From contig JASBVM010000005.1 of the NCBI GenBank assembly GCA_029961055.1, positions 1 through 64,000 on the forward strand: a DNA stretch of 64,000 nucleotides, written 5' to 3'. This DNA comes from Bacillota bacterium. Its GTDB lineage: Bacteria > Bacillota > Sulfobacillia > JAIMAT01. A program made the position numbers and the translations under genes. Numbering within the stretch: the first letter of the stretch is position 1; the number at the start of each line of letters is the position of its first letter. Under the pieces are notes generated by a model, which was given only the letters and a program-made list of their open reading frames with translations, was not told the origin of the DNA and ran no database searches. Below, piece after piece: positions 33,888 through 41,973 of this stretch.

Positions 33888-35485
33888 TGGGCGAGCCGAA
33901 GCGGGTGCTGCTGGCCGAGAGGATCGCCGAGGAGGGGGTGGCGCGCCTGCGCGAGGCCGGGCTCGAGGTGCTCCTCCACCAGGGTGGCCGCGACCAGCTG
34001 CTGCGCGAGCTGGCGGGCGCCGACGGGCTGGTCGTCCGCAGCGCCACCCGCGTCGACGCCGAACTCTTCGCCGCCGCGCCCCGGCTGAGCATCGTCGGCC
34101 GGGCCGGCGTCGGCGTGGACAACGTGGACGTGGCGGAGGCGACCCGTCGCGGGGTGGTGGTGGTCAACGTCCCGGACGGCAACACCCTCTCCGCCGCGGA
34201 GCACACCTTCGCCCTGATGCTGGCCATGCTCCGGCGTCTTCCCGTCGCCGACGCCGCCCTCCGCACGGGACGCTGGGAGCGCCACCTGGTGGGCGCGCAG
34301 GCCTACGGGAAGACGCTGGGCATCGTGGGTCTGGGGCGGATCGGCCGCCAGGTGGCGCTGCGGGCGCGGGCGTTCGGCATGCGGGTGCTGGCCCACGACC
34401 CCTTCCTCGGCGCGCAGCAGGCGGCGGGGGAGGTGGAGCTGGTGGAGCTGGACCGGCTCCTCCAGGAAGCGGACATCCTCACCGTCCACACCCCGCTCAC
34501 CCCCCAGACCCGCCACCTGATCGGCGCCCGGGAGATCGCCCGCATGAAGCCGGGCGCCTACATCGTCAACTGCGCCCGCGGCGGCATCGTGGACGAGGAG
34601 GCGCTGGCCGCAGCCCTGGAGGAGGGCAGGCTGGCCGGTGCCGCCCTGGACGTCTGGGAGGAGGAGCCGCCGCGCCCCGACCACCCGCTCCTCCGCTCCG
34701 ACCGCGTCGTGGTCACCCCGCACCTGGGCGCCTCCACGGTGGAGGCGCAGCGGCTGAACGCGGAGACGGTGGCGGAGGAGATGGTCCGCTGGTTCTCGGG
34801 CCGGCCCGTGCGCAACGCCGTCAACCTTCCTCCGCTCAGCGAGGAGGAGTGGGCCGCGGTCCGGCCCTTCCTGGGGCTGGCCGGCGTGCTCGGACCCTTC
34901 TTCGTGCAGGCGCTGCCGACCCGGCTGGAGCGGGTGAGCATCGGTCTCTCCCTGGAGGGCCGGGTCGCCGAGCTGGTGGCCGCGGCCGTCCTGGCCGGGC
35001 TTCTCAGCGCCATCCTCAATTCCCCGGTCAACCTGGTCAACGCCGCCGCAGTGGCGGCCGAACAGGGGATCCACTGGGAGCTGCGCAACGAGCACGACGG
35101 CGCCGGCCCGCAGGAGGTGACGCTGGAGGCGGGGCCTCCCGGGACGCGCCGGCGTCTCCGCGCCCGCATCGACCCGGACGGCCGGCCGCGGATCGTGGCG
35201 CTGGACGCCTTCGCCATCGACCTGGTCCCCACGGCGCACATGCTGCTCAGCCGCCACAGCGACAAGCCCGGCGTGGTCGGCCGCTTCGGCGGGCTGCTCG
35301 GGGAGCGCGGGATCAACATCGCCGAGATGCGCCTGGGACGGAGCGCCCCCGGGGGTGAGGCGGTGATGGTGCTGGGCACGGACCAGCCGGTGGACGAGGC
35401 GACGCTCGCCGCCCTCTCCGCCATCGAGTGGATCGAGGAGCTCCGCCGCATCGAGCTGGGCGCCTGGCTGGGCGCGGGGGCGTGA
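33884..35485 (+). CDS. serA: D-3-phosphoglycerate dehydrogenase
   Basis: SerA makes 3-phosphohydroxypyruvate, the first step of serine synthesis. Its 533 residues match the long form: substrate and nucleotide domains (GIVGLGRIGRQVALRA, catalytic Arg in NCARGGIVDEEAL, Glu in EEEPP, His in VTPHLGAST), an intervening ASB domain (about 320-455) and a C-terminal ACT domain (residues about 460-530, SDKPGVVGRFGGLLGERGINIAEM), which usually senses serine. The start is GTG 33884 or ATG 33887, overlapping the aminotransferase stop. The mazG-like gene overlaps its end. Confidence 0.94.
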   Translation: MMGEPKRVLLAERIAEEGVARLREAGLEVLLHQGGRDQLLRELAGADGLVVRSATRVDAELFAAAPRLSIVGRAGVGVDNVDVAEATRRGVVVVNVPDGNTLSAAEHTFALMLAMLRRLPVADAALRTGRWERHLVGAQAYGKTLGIVGLGRIGRQVALRARAFGMRVLAHDPFLGAQQAAGEVELVELDRLLQEADILTVHTPLTPQTRHLIGAREIARMKPGAYIVNCARGGIVDEEALAAALEEGRLAGAALDVWEEEPPRPDHPLLRSDRVVVTPHLGASTVEAQRLNAETVAEEMVRWFSGRPVRNAVNLPPLSEEEWAAVRPFLGLAGVLGPFFVQALPTRLERVSIGLSLEGRVAELVAAAVLAGLLSAILNSPVNLVNAAAVAAEQGIHWELRNEHDGAGPQEVTLEAGPPGTRRRLRARIDPDGRPRIVALDAFAIDLVPTAHMLLSRHSDKPGVVGRFGGLLGERGINIAEMRLGRSAPGGEAVMVLGTDQPVDEATLAALSAIEWIEELRRIELGAWLGAGA

Positions 35486-35892
35486 GCGGCGTGGAGCCGG
35501 AGCGCGAGGCCCCGCAGGGGCGGCTTCGCAGCCTCCAGGCGGAGGCCGACGCCTGGATCCGGGAGCAGGGGGCTTCCTACTGGGAGCCGCTGGCGCTCCT
35601 CGCCCGCCTGAGCGAAGAGGTGGGGGAGCTGGCGCGGGAGGTCAACCACCGCTACGGTCCCAAGCGGAAGAAGGCCGGGGAGCCGCCCGGCTCGGTGGAG
35701 GAGGAGCTGGGCGACGTCCTCTACGTGGTCGCCTGCATGGCCAACCGCCTCGGCATCGACCTGGACCGGGCCTGGGAGGAGACGCTGGCCAAGTACCGGC
35801 GCCGGGACCGGCTGCGCTGGTCCCGGCCGGCCGGCGGGAGCCGGGATGAGGTGCCTGCCGCGCCGCCGCCCCGTCGCCCGCCGGGGGTATAG
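35482..35892 (+). CDS. MazG-like nucleotide pyrophosphohydrolase
   Basis: A 136-residue all-alpha NTP pyrophosphohydrolase. The metal-binding motifs are SEEVGELAREV (EExxE) and EEELGDVLYVV (ExxD), spaced as in small single-domain MazG proteins. It may clean damaged or non-canonical nucleotides. GTG at 35482 overlaps the serA stop (GTGA), so a longer reading from 35428 is unlikely. The tail after about residue 120 is Arg/Pro-rich and probably disordered. Confidence 0.85.
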   Translation: MSGVEPEREAPQGRLRSLQAEADAWIREQGASYWEPLALLARLSEEVGELAREVNHRYGPKRKKAGEPPGSVEEELGDVLYVVACMANRLGIDLDRAWEETLAKYRRRDRLRWSRPAGGSRDEVPAAPPPRRPPGV

Positions 35893-35970
35893 CCGTCCTT
35901 CGGAGACCGGCTCTATGATCGACGTGGAAATGTCGTTTCGTAGAGACGGGGCGCGAGGGAGGTGCGGCCG

Positions 35971-36354
35971 ATGATGGTCACCCTGGACGGTGACGAGGTG
36001 CTCGCCACTCTCGGTTGGAGCGAAGAACGGCTGCGGAAGGCGCCCGACGAGGAGTTCGACCTTTACTGCACCCTGAAGGCGGTCACGGAGGACGAACGCC
36101 TCTGGGCCGCCCTGGCCCTCTTCTTCGACGAGATCCCTGCCGGCCGCCGGGCCGCGGCCGCCGCACGGCTCCGGCGCGACCTGGAAGACAGCGACTACCC
36201 CGGCCTCTGGCTGTATATCCTCCATCGCCTGGAGCGGGAGACGTTCGCGCGGCGGCTGGAGCGCGAACTCGACCGGTACCGCGAGGCCGCCTTCGAACTC
36301 CTGCTCCAGAAGATCGGCGAACGGAAGGAAGCGGGCGACGAGGCCCCGGCCTGA
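35971..36354 (+). CDS. Small acidic helical protein of unknown function
   Basis: I do not recognise this 127-residue protein. It is predicted to be almost all helical, with many acidic and Arg residues and no membrane segment. Distinct stretches are DEEFDLYCTLKAVTEDERLW and SDYPGLWLYILHRLERETF. ATG at 35971 sits well behind GAGGGAGGTG, while GTG at 35962 is too close to it. A TATGAT box lies at 35914-35919. A strong hairpin follows, so it looks like a single-gene unit. Confidence 0.6.
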   Translation: MMVTLDGDEVLATLGWSEERLRKAPDEEFDLYCTLKAVTEDERLWAALALFFDEIPAGRRAAAAARLRRDLEDSDYPGLWLYILHRLERETFARRLERELDRYREAAFELLLQKIGERKEAGDEAPA

Positions 36355-36407
36355 ACCGCCGCCTGCTCCGTAGAGCGGAACCCACCCTCGGATCGGAGTC
36401 CACCCGG

Positions 36408-36453
36408 CCCGGGGTCGCGCGCGGCGGGCACCGCGCCGCGCTGCGGCCCCGGG
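36408..36453 (+). terminator. Long G+C-rich hairpin
   Basis: An outer CCCGGGG/CCCCGGG stem (36408-36414 and 36447-36453) continues into an inner GCGCGGCG/CGCCGCGC stem (36419-36426 and 36434-36441). It is the probable terminator of the preceding small gene. Confidence 0.6.
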
Positions 36454-36511
36454 TCACGCGTCCACACCCCCGGGCGGCCGGCCCCATAGGCTGGCGCGGG
36501 GGTGTACAGGC

Positions 36512-37835
36512 ATGCGCCTCGCTTGGGGTGAGGACCGCCGGCGGCTGGACGGGAGGGCCGCGGCCGGCTCGATGCGGAGGATCGTCGTCTTCCGCCCGGG
36601 AAGCCGCATCGACCTCTCGGAGATCCAGCGCATGGGCGGCGTCGTTCTTCAGCGCGTCTCGCTGATCAACGCCGTGGTGGCCGAGTTCGTCGAAGAGGGC
36701 GCCCTGGCGGCGCTCCACCAGCGGTCGGACGTGATCCGGGTGGACGAGGACCTCCCCCTGCGGCTGGTGGAGGAGGACAGGCACAGGAAGGGGGGACGCC
36801 CAGGAGGCGGGCTGGCCCCCGGGCTTCCTGCGGCGCGCCCGCCTTCCGCGCTGGCTCCGTTCCACCTGCTCCGCGCTCCGTTGCCTCCGCCGGCGCTGGG
36901 GGAACGCTCCCGCCCCCGGCCCTGCTCCGGCACCCGGACCGACGCCCCCGCGCCCGCCCGCCGGGCCGTCCACGCCGGATCACCAGGCCCGCATCCCCTG
37001 GGGGATCAGGCGGGTCCGGGCGCCGCAGGCCTGGGCGTGGAGCCAGGGACAGGGGATCCACGTGGCCGTCCTGGACACCGGCGTCGACCTGGACCACCCG
37101 GCGCTGGCCGGGCGGATCGGGCAGGGCGTCGACCTCCTCCGCCCGGGCCGCCCGCCGGAAGACGACAACGGGCACGGTACCCACGTGGCAGGGGTCATCG
37201 CCGCCCGCGGGGCCGTCCTGGGCGTGGCGCCCCAGGTCTGGATCCATCCGGTGAAGGCGCTGGATCCGTCGGGCAACGGCCGGCTCTCGGACCTGGTGCG
37301 GGGCCTGGAGTGGTGCATCCAGCACCGGATCCAGGTGGTCAACCTGAGCCTGGGCAGCCTCACCGAGAACCGGACCATGCGCGAGGCGATCCGGGCCGCC
37401 TCGCGCAGCATGGTGCTGGTCTGCGCCGCGGGCAATTCCGGCCCCGGCGAGGGGACCGTCCTCTTTCCGGCGCGCTACCCCGAGGTGCTGGCGGTGGGCG
37501 CCATCGACCGCCAGAACCGGGTGGCGCGCTTCTCCAGCCGGGGGCCGGAACTGGACCTCGTCGCCCCGGGGGTGGACATCCTCTCGCTCTGGCCGTCGGG
37601 CGGCCTCCGGCGGCTCTCGGGCACGTCCATGGCGGCGCCGCACGTGAGCGGCAGCGCCGCTCTGGCGCTGGCGGCGGGACTGCGGTTGCACGAGGTGCCG
37701 GCTCGCCTGCGCGCGACCGCCGCCCCCGTCGACCTGGCCGACCGGCGGGCGCAAGGGGCCGGCTGTGTGGACGCCCTCTCCGCCCTGGAGGGCGGCGGTG
37801 GGAGGAGGGCGGCCGGCGTCACCGAAGCTCTCTGA
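36512..37835 (+). pseudogene. Subtilisin-like serine protease, disrupted by a frameshift
   Basis: Two parts of one S8 protease are in different frames. From 36512 the frame encodes an I9-type propeptide (RIVVFRPGSRIDLSEIQRMG and INAVVAEF). The catalytic domain lies one frame over, starting before IPWGIRRVRAPQAW (near 36992) and ending at 37835. The triad is intact: Asp in VLDTGVD, His in GHGTHVAG and Ser in SGTSMAAPHVSG. The second frame has no usable start before the domain. A single extra G would explain it, most easily in the G-runs at 36790-36795 or 36898-36902. It could be a true pseudogene, a sequencing error, or slippage. No signal peptide is visible. Confidence 0.8.
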
Positions 37836-37887
37836 CCGGAAGGAAACGAGAAGGCGCGCTCCGCCGGGCGTGCGGGAGGGTTGCGGC

Positions 37888-38766
37888 GTGGGACAAGTGG
37901 TCTACCTGAATGGCGAGTTCGTGCCGGTCGAAGAGGCGAAGGTCTCGGTCTACGATCACGGCTTCCTGTACGGCGACGGCGTCTTCGAGGGCATCCGCAT
38001 GTACAGCGGGCGGGTGTTCAAGCTGGAGGAGCATATCCGGCGCCTCTACCACTCCGCCCGCGTCATCGACCTCGAGATCCCGCTGGCGCCGGAACAGATG
38101 AGCCAGGCGGTCCTGGAGACCTGCCGGCGGAACGACCTGGACGACGGCTACATCCGGCTTGTCGTCAGCCGCGGGCCAGGGGACCTGGGGCTCGACCCGC
38201 GCAAGTGCTCCAGGCCCACGGTGACCATCATCGTCGACCGGATCGCACTCTTCCCCGCCAGCCTCCTCGAGAAGGGTCTCACGGCGGTGACGGCCTCCAC
38301 GCGGAGGACGGCGGTGGACGCGCTGGACCCGAGGGTGAAGAGCCTCAACTACCTGAACAGCGTCCTGGCCAAGATCGAGGGGAACCTCGCCGGCGTCGAC
38401 GAGATCCTCATGTTCAACCACGAGGGGTACGTCTGCGAGGGGACCGGGGACAACGTCTTCATCGTCCGTGACGGCCGGGTGCTGACGCCACCGGCCTACC
38501 TGGGCATCCTGGAGGGGATCACCCGGGCGACGGTGATCGACCTGGCCCGCGAGCTGGGCATCGAGGCCGGGGAGACGGTCTTCACCCGGTACGACCTGTA
38601 CACGGCGGACGAGTGCTTCCTCACCGGCACGGCCGCCGAGGTGGTGCCGGTCACCGTCATCGACGGCCGCCCCGTGGGCGACGGGCGGCCCGGGCCGGTG
38701 ACCCGGAGGTTGCGCGAGGCCTACTTCGAGTATGCCCGCTCCCACGGAGCGAGCTTCCGCGACTGA
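37888..38766 (+). CDS. ilvE: Branched-chain amino-acid aminotransferase (class IV)
   Basis: A fold-type IV PLP enzyme of 292 residues that transaminates Leu, Ile and Val with 2-oxoglutarate. The start VVYLNGEFVPVEEAKVSVYDHGFLYGDGVFEGIR, the Schiff-base Lys151 in DPRVKSLNYLN, and the GTGDNVFIVRDG and FLTGTAAEVVPV segments are typical. D-amino-acid or aminodeoxychorismate relatives share the fold, but the length and motifs favour IlvE. GTG at 37888 follows GGGAGGG. It stands apart from other ilv genes. Confidence 0.87.
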   Translation: MGQVVYLNGEFVPVEEAKVSVYDHGFLYGDGVFEGIRMYSGRVFKLEEHIRRLYHSARVIDLEIPLAPEQMSQAVLETCRRNDLDDGYIRLVVSRGPGDLGLDPRKCSRPTVTIIVDRIALFPASLLEKGLTAVTASTRRTAVDALDPRVKSLNYLNSVLAKIEGNLAGVDEILMFNHEGYVCEGTGDNVFIVRDGRVLTPPAYLGILEGITRATVIDLARELGIEAGETVFTRYDLYTADECFLTGTAAEVVPVTVIDGRPVGDGRPGPVTRRLREAYFEYARSHGASFRD

Positions 38767-38786
38767 ACACCCCGCCTCCCCGTGCA

Positions 38787-38816
38787 AGCCCGCGGTAGCA
38801 CCCGCTGCCGCGGGCT
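38787..38816 (+). terminator. Terminator hairpin after ilvE
   Basis: A 13-bp stem with a single T-G wobble (38787-38799 and 38804-38816) and a 4-base loop, 20 bases after the ilvE stop. Confidence 0.65.
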
Positions 38817-38897
38817 GGACAGAGTGGCAGCCGGGGACTCCCCTCCCTTTCTGAAGCAGGGCGCCTTCTGCGTAGCCAGCGGTACCATGCTTCCCTA

Positions 38898-38928
38898 GCA
38901 TGGGCGGCGTCGGCGGGCTCCGATACTA
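38898..38928 (+). promoter_or_regulatory. Sigma-G-like promoter of ssp
   Basis: GCATG (38898-38902) fits the sigma-G -35 pattern GHATR, and GATACTA (38922-38928) differs by one base from the -10 pattern CATNHTA. The spacer is 19 bases, close to the usual 18. The downstream gene encodes a spore protein, which supports the call. Confidence 0.5.
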
Positions 38929-38956
38929 GGCGTACCTACAGGGGAGGTGAGAAGCG

Positions 38957-39220
38957 ATGGCGCGAGGTTCGAGCAACAATCGGGTTCTGGTCAAGGAAGC
39001 GGCCAGGGCGCTGGACCAGTTCAAGTACGAGGTGGCTTCCGAGATCGGCGTCAACCCGCCGGCGAGCGGGTACTGGGGCGATCTCGCCTCCCGTGACTGC
39101 GGCGCCGTGGGTGGCCAGATGGTGCGCCGGATGATCCAGCAGGCGGAGCACCAGCTGGCCGGCGGCCAGGCGACCGCCGCGGCCCCCACCGCCTTCGGTC
39201 GCTTCGGCAATCCCCAGTGA
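38957..39220 (+). CDS. Alpha/beta-type small acid-soluble spore protein
   Basis: An 87-residue DNA-binding spore protein that coats forespore DNA and protects it from UV and heat. The core DQFKYEVASEIGV contains the Glu-Ile bond cut by the germination protease GPR, and the second helix GGQMVRRMIQQAE is the family signature. Unusual features are a Trp (YWGDLASRDCG) in the loop and a single Cys. ATG at 38957 follows GGGGAGGTGAG. It is expected in the forespore under sigma-G. A hairpin terminator follows. Confidence 0.92.
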   Translation: MARGSSNNRVLVKEAARALDQFKYEVASEIGVNPPASGYWGDLASRDCGAVGGQMVRRMIQQAEHQLAGGQATAAAPTAFGRFGNPQ

Positions 39221-39240
39221 GCTCCGGCTAGAGACATAGC

Positions 39241-39266
39241 GGTCCCGGGGCGAGATCCCCGGGACC
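39241..39266 (+). terminator. Terminator hairpin after ssp
   Basis: A perfect 10-bp stem (39241-39250 and 39257-39266) with a 6-base loop, 20 bases after the ssp stop. Confidence 0.7.
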
Positions 39267-39447
39267 CCGCCCGCTTCGCGAGCAGGTCGAGGGTCGTGCC
39301 GATGCATGGGCGCGGCCCTCTTGCGGTATGGGAAGGGAGAGGAGAGCCGAGGAGGTACCTCTTCCCACCGGCTGGAGGAGCGGCTCCGGGCGCCGGCGAA
39401 GACTCCAGGCGACCGAGGGACGACAGTCCGCCAGGTGGTTGGTGGGG

Positions 39448-39732
39448 GTGATCCCGGTGGACGAGAGCAGGAGCGAGCAGGACGGCACCCGGGTGGTCCG
39501 GTCGGGACCGCCCGCACCGGGTGCGGAGGGTGACCTGGAGCGAATCCTGGCAGAGGTCTACCGGGCCCTGCAGGAGAAGGGGTATGACCCGATCCGCCAG
39601 CTGGCGTTCTACCTTTTGACCGGCGAGCCGGCCTACATCACCGCGCACCGGGGCGCGCGCAGCCTCGCCACCAAGCTGGAGCGCGACGAGGTTCTGCAGT
39701 TCTTGCTGCGCCACTACCTGCAGGGCCGATGA
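39448..39732 (+). CDS. IreB family regulatory phosphoprotein (UPF0297/DUF965)
   Basis: About 94 residues. The C-terminal domain AEVYRALQEKGYDPIRQLAFYLLTGEPAYITAHRGARSLATKLERDEVLQFLLRHYL is diagnostic of the IreB/YrzL family; IreB is a small protein phosphorylated by the Ser/Thr kinase IreK in Enterococcus. Start candidates are GTG at 39442, 39448 and 39457; an earlier in-frame ATG at 39328 would add 40 unlikely Arg-rich residues. Family members usually neighbour ruvX (yrrK), whereas here the gene lies alone between two spore genes. Length from 39448 is average for the family. Confidence 0.85.
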   Translation: MIPVDESRSEQDGTRVVRSGPPAPGAEGDLERILAEVYRALQEKGYDPIRQLAFYLLTGEPAYITAHRGARSLATKLERDEVLQFLLRHYLQGR

Positions 39733-39823
39733 TCCCCGGGACGGGGGGCCGCGCGCCCCACCCGTCCCCCGTACGTGGAGCCCGCCTCCGTCGCCCGTCT
39801 GCCGGGTGGCCCCGCCGGGCGCG

Positions 39824-39852
39824 GGATGAGCGATGGGCCTCGAGGGATACTA
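39824..39852 (+). promoter_or_regulatory. Sigma-G-like promoter of spoVT
   Basis: GATACTA (39846-39852) is identical to the -10 of the ssp promoter. GGATG (39824-39828), 17 bases upstream, matches GHATR except at one position. spoVT is a sigma-G gene in B. subtilis. Confidence 0.45.
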
Positions 39853-39888
39853 GCCCTTGACCATCGCCGCGACGAGAGGTGAGCGCTG

Positions 39889-40443
39889 GTGAAGGCTACG
39901 GGGATCGTTCGCCGCATCGACGATCTGGGTCGCATCGTCATTCCCATCGAGATCCGCCGCAGCATGAACATCCGCGACGGAGACCCTCTCGAGATCTTCG
40001 TGGAAAGGGATGGCGAGGTCATCCTCAAGAAGTACTCGGCCCTGGCCGACCTCGACCAGCTCGGGGAGGCGGCGATGCAGGCGACCGCCGCCGCCACGGG
40101 CTTCCTCAGCCTGCTGACCGACCGGGACCAGGTGGTGGCCGCGGCCGGCGAGGGTGCTTCGCGCTTCCTCGGCAAGGAAGTGGGCGTCCCGGTCCTCAAC
40201 GCCATGGAGGAGAGGCGGGAGGCGCGCTACAGGACCACCTCGCACCATCACGAGGGGGCCACCGTGGGTGGAGGCGACACCTGTCCCTTCGCCAGCGAGG
40301 TGATCGCCCCCGTGGTGGTGGCCGGAGACCCCGTGGGGGCGGTGGTCGTCGCCTCGCTGGAGAACGGCCGTGATGTGGGCGATGCCGAAGCCAAGGTGGC
40401 AGCCGCCACTGCGGGCTTCCTGGCACGGCACCTGGCGGGTTGA
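39889..40443 (+). CDS. spoVT: Stage V sporulation protein T
   Basis: A forespore transcription regulator that modulates sigma-G genes. The N-terminal AbrB-type swapped-hairpin DNA-binding domain is residues 1-50 (MKATGIVRRIDDLGRIVIP and NIRDGDPLEIF), followed by a GAF-like C-terminal domain (about 56-184). The length of 184 residues is close to B. subtilis SpoVT (178), much longer than AbrB itself. GTG at 39889 follows GAGAGGTGAG. It is monocistronic: the next gene is on the opposite strand. Confidence 0.93.
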   Translation: MKATGIVRRIDDLGRIVIPIEIRRSMNIRDGDPLEIFVERDGEVILKKYSALADLDQLGEAAMQATAAATGFLSLLTDRDQVVAAAGEGASRFLGKEVGVPVLNAMEERREARYRTTSHHHEGATVGGGDTCPFASEVIAPVVVAGDPVGAVVVASLENGRDVGDAEAKVAAATAGFLARHLAG

Positions 40444-40533
40444 AGCGGGCGCGGGGAGAGAAGGCCGGAGACGGAGGGAAGCGGGCGCGCCCGGCTCCGG
40501 CGAGCCGGGCCGTCGCTTGTGGGGCGCTCATCC

Positions 40534-41142
40534 TCATCCCGGGATGGCCCGGCCGGCGTTCCCGTCCTCGCCGCCTGCCGCCGGGGCGCCGGGCCCGGCG
40601 GCCGGGACGGGGTCCGCGAGGGGCGACGGGTCAGCCAGATAGAGCCAGCGCTCGCCGTGACGGAGCCAGGTGCCGGCCCAGCGCTCGGAGAGCAGCTGGT
40701 GGAACCGGCGCCGGCGGAGGGCGGCCGGGGTCAACCGGGCGTCCCCCAGTTCCCGCGCCAGCCGGCGGAAGAAGAGGGCCAGGGTGCGCACCTGCACCGG
40801 ATGGCCGAGCCGGGTGAGCAAGAACCGGTCACCGCCGCCACGCCGCTCGCGGTCCAGGTACTGGGCGAGGTCGTCGACGAGCGGATCGGAGAGCCTCGCC
40901 CAGCCGTTCGCCCTTCGCCAGTGGATCTGCCGCCCGGCCAGGTCGACGTCCGCCAGCCCGAGCCCTTCCAGGTCCCCGGGCATGCATCCGAAGGCGATGG
41001 TCAGGTGGAGGATGACCCGATTCCTGCGAGGGTCGGGGGTGAGCCGCAGCGCGCGCTCCGCGCGCAGCAGCAGCTCGGGTTCCAGGCGCGGGGCCGGGTG
41101 CGGCCCCGCTTCCTCTCGCCGCGGGTGCAGCATGCCTCTCAC
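40534..41142 (-). CDS. Degenerate tyrosine-recombinase-like protein
   Basis: A 202-residue protein whose middle (about residues 35-150) resembles the XerC/XerD catalytic domain: RNRVILHLTIAFGCMPGDLEGLGLADVDL, then RFLLTRLGHPVQVRTLALFFRRLARELG and LTPAALRRRRFHQLLSERW. The catalytic set is broken. The first Arg (normally GLRxSEL) is missing in GCMPGDL, the HxxR motif has lost its His (AALR), and the GH...Y end is absent. There is no N-terminal SAM-like domain. It could be a relic of an integrase or a non-catalytic DNA-binding protein. The GTG start at 41142 has a weak ribosome site. Confidence 0.55.
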   Translation of the reverse strand: MRGMLHPRREEAGPHPAPRLEPELLLRAERALRLTPDPRRNRVILHLTIAFGCMPGDLEGLGLADVDLAGRQIHWRRANGWARLSDPLVDDLAQYLDRERRGGGDRFLLTRLGHPVQVRTLALFFRRLARELGDARLTPAALRRRRFHQLLSERWAGTWLRHGERWLYLADPSPLADPVPAAGPGAPAAGGEDGNAGRAIPG

Positions 41143-41190
41143 CGCCCGGAAGAAGAGAGTGGACCGTTTCCTAGTTTGCCGGCGCGGCGC

Positions 41191-41874
41191 TCAGTCATGC
41201 GGGAAGGCGACCAGCTCCCCCTTCTCGTCCAGGAAGGCGGCCAGCACCCCCTCGGGCTCGCCGATGCCGCGCAGCGCCAGCTGCTCCCGCAGCCAGCGCT
41301 CGTCGCGGCCGAGCCGTTCCAAGGCCCAGTGGTCGACGGCGCCGTCGCGGATGACGGGGAGCTGAAGCCCCCGGTCCTCGGCGGGGATGCCCATCAGGGC
41401 GGGCGTGAGCGGCCGCTTGTCGGCATAGGGGACGACGGTCAGCTTTCCGCCTGTCTCGAGGATGGCGAACTCCACGTCGCGGATGTCGGTGACGTTCTTC
41501 TCCCGCAGCTGGGCCATCAGGTCGTCCAGGTTGTAGCGCATGCGTGCCATCGCCCGCCGGTCGAGGCGGCCGCGGTAGACGACCAGGGCGGGCGTCCCGC
41601 TCACCCACTGGCGGAAGCGGGGACTGCGCAGCAGGATCACGCTGATGAGGAGCTCCAGGGCGACGATGGTGGCCACCGGCACCATGCCCATCCAGAGCGG
41701 CATCTTCTCGTCGATCGCCAGGGTGGCCGCGTCCGCGATCATGATGGTGACGACGAAGTCGCTCGGCGAGAGGCGGCCGAGTTCCCGTTTGCCCATGAGG
41801 CGCGTGACCACCACCAGGGCGACGTAGAAGAAGAGCGTCCGGTAGAAGAGGCCAAGCGGGTCCGGCGAGTCCAC
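41191..41874 (-). CDS. DUF421 membrane protein (YetF family)
   Basis: A 227-residue protein with three N-terminal helices (to about residue 85) and a soluble C-terminal YetF domain (VYRGRLDRRAMARMRYNLDDLMAQLREKNVTDIRDVEFAILETGGKLTV), the standard DUF421 layout. The family is common in spore formers with several paralogs, some made in the forespore; function unknown. The GTG at 41874 follows AGGAGG. It is divergent from tatC with about 100 bases between the starts. Confidence 0.88.
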   Translation of the reverse strand: MDSPDPLGLFYRTLFFYVALVVVTRLMGKRELGRLSPSDFVVTIMIADAATLAIDEKMPLWMGMVPVATIVALELLISVILLRSPRFRQWVSGTPALVVYRGRLDRRAMARMRYNLDDLMAQLREKNVTDIRDVEFAILETGGKLTVVPYADKRPLTPALMGIPAEDRGLQLPVIRDGAVDHWALERLGRDERWLREQLALRGIGEPEGVLAAFLDEKGELVAFPHD

Positions 41875-41973
41875 TCCCGTGCCTCCTAGCGCAGATTACG
41901 CGGGATGCTAGTATGGACCGGGACGGCCGGAGGGCATGCGCCGTTCCGGCCCGGCGGGGGAAGGGAAGAGCCA

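Noticed and set aside
39267-39440. Possible riboswitch between ssp and ireB, including the palindrome GAGGTACCTC.
   Set aside because: No match by eye to c-di-AMP, fluoride, TPP, SAM or glycine classes; too little support to call.
39306-39533. A 75-codon frame upstream of and overlapping ireB.
   Set aside because: It is out of frame with the conserved IreB domain, and its composition is typical of a shadow.
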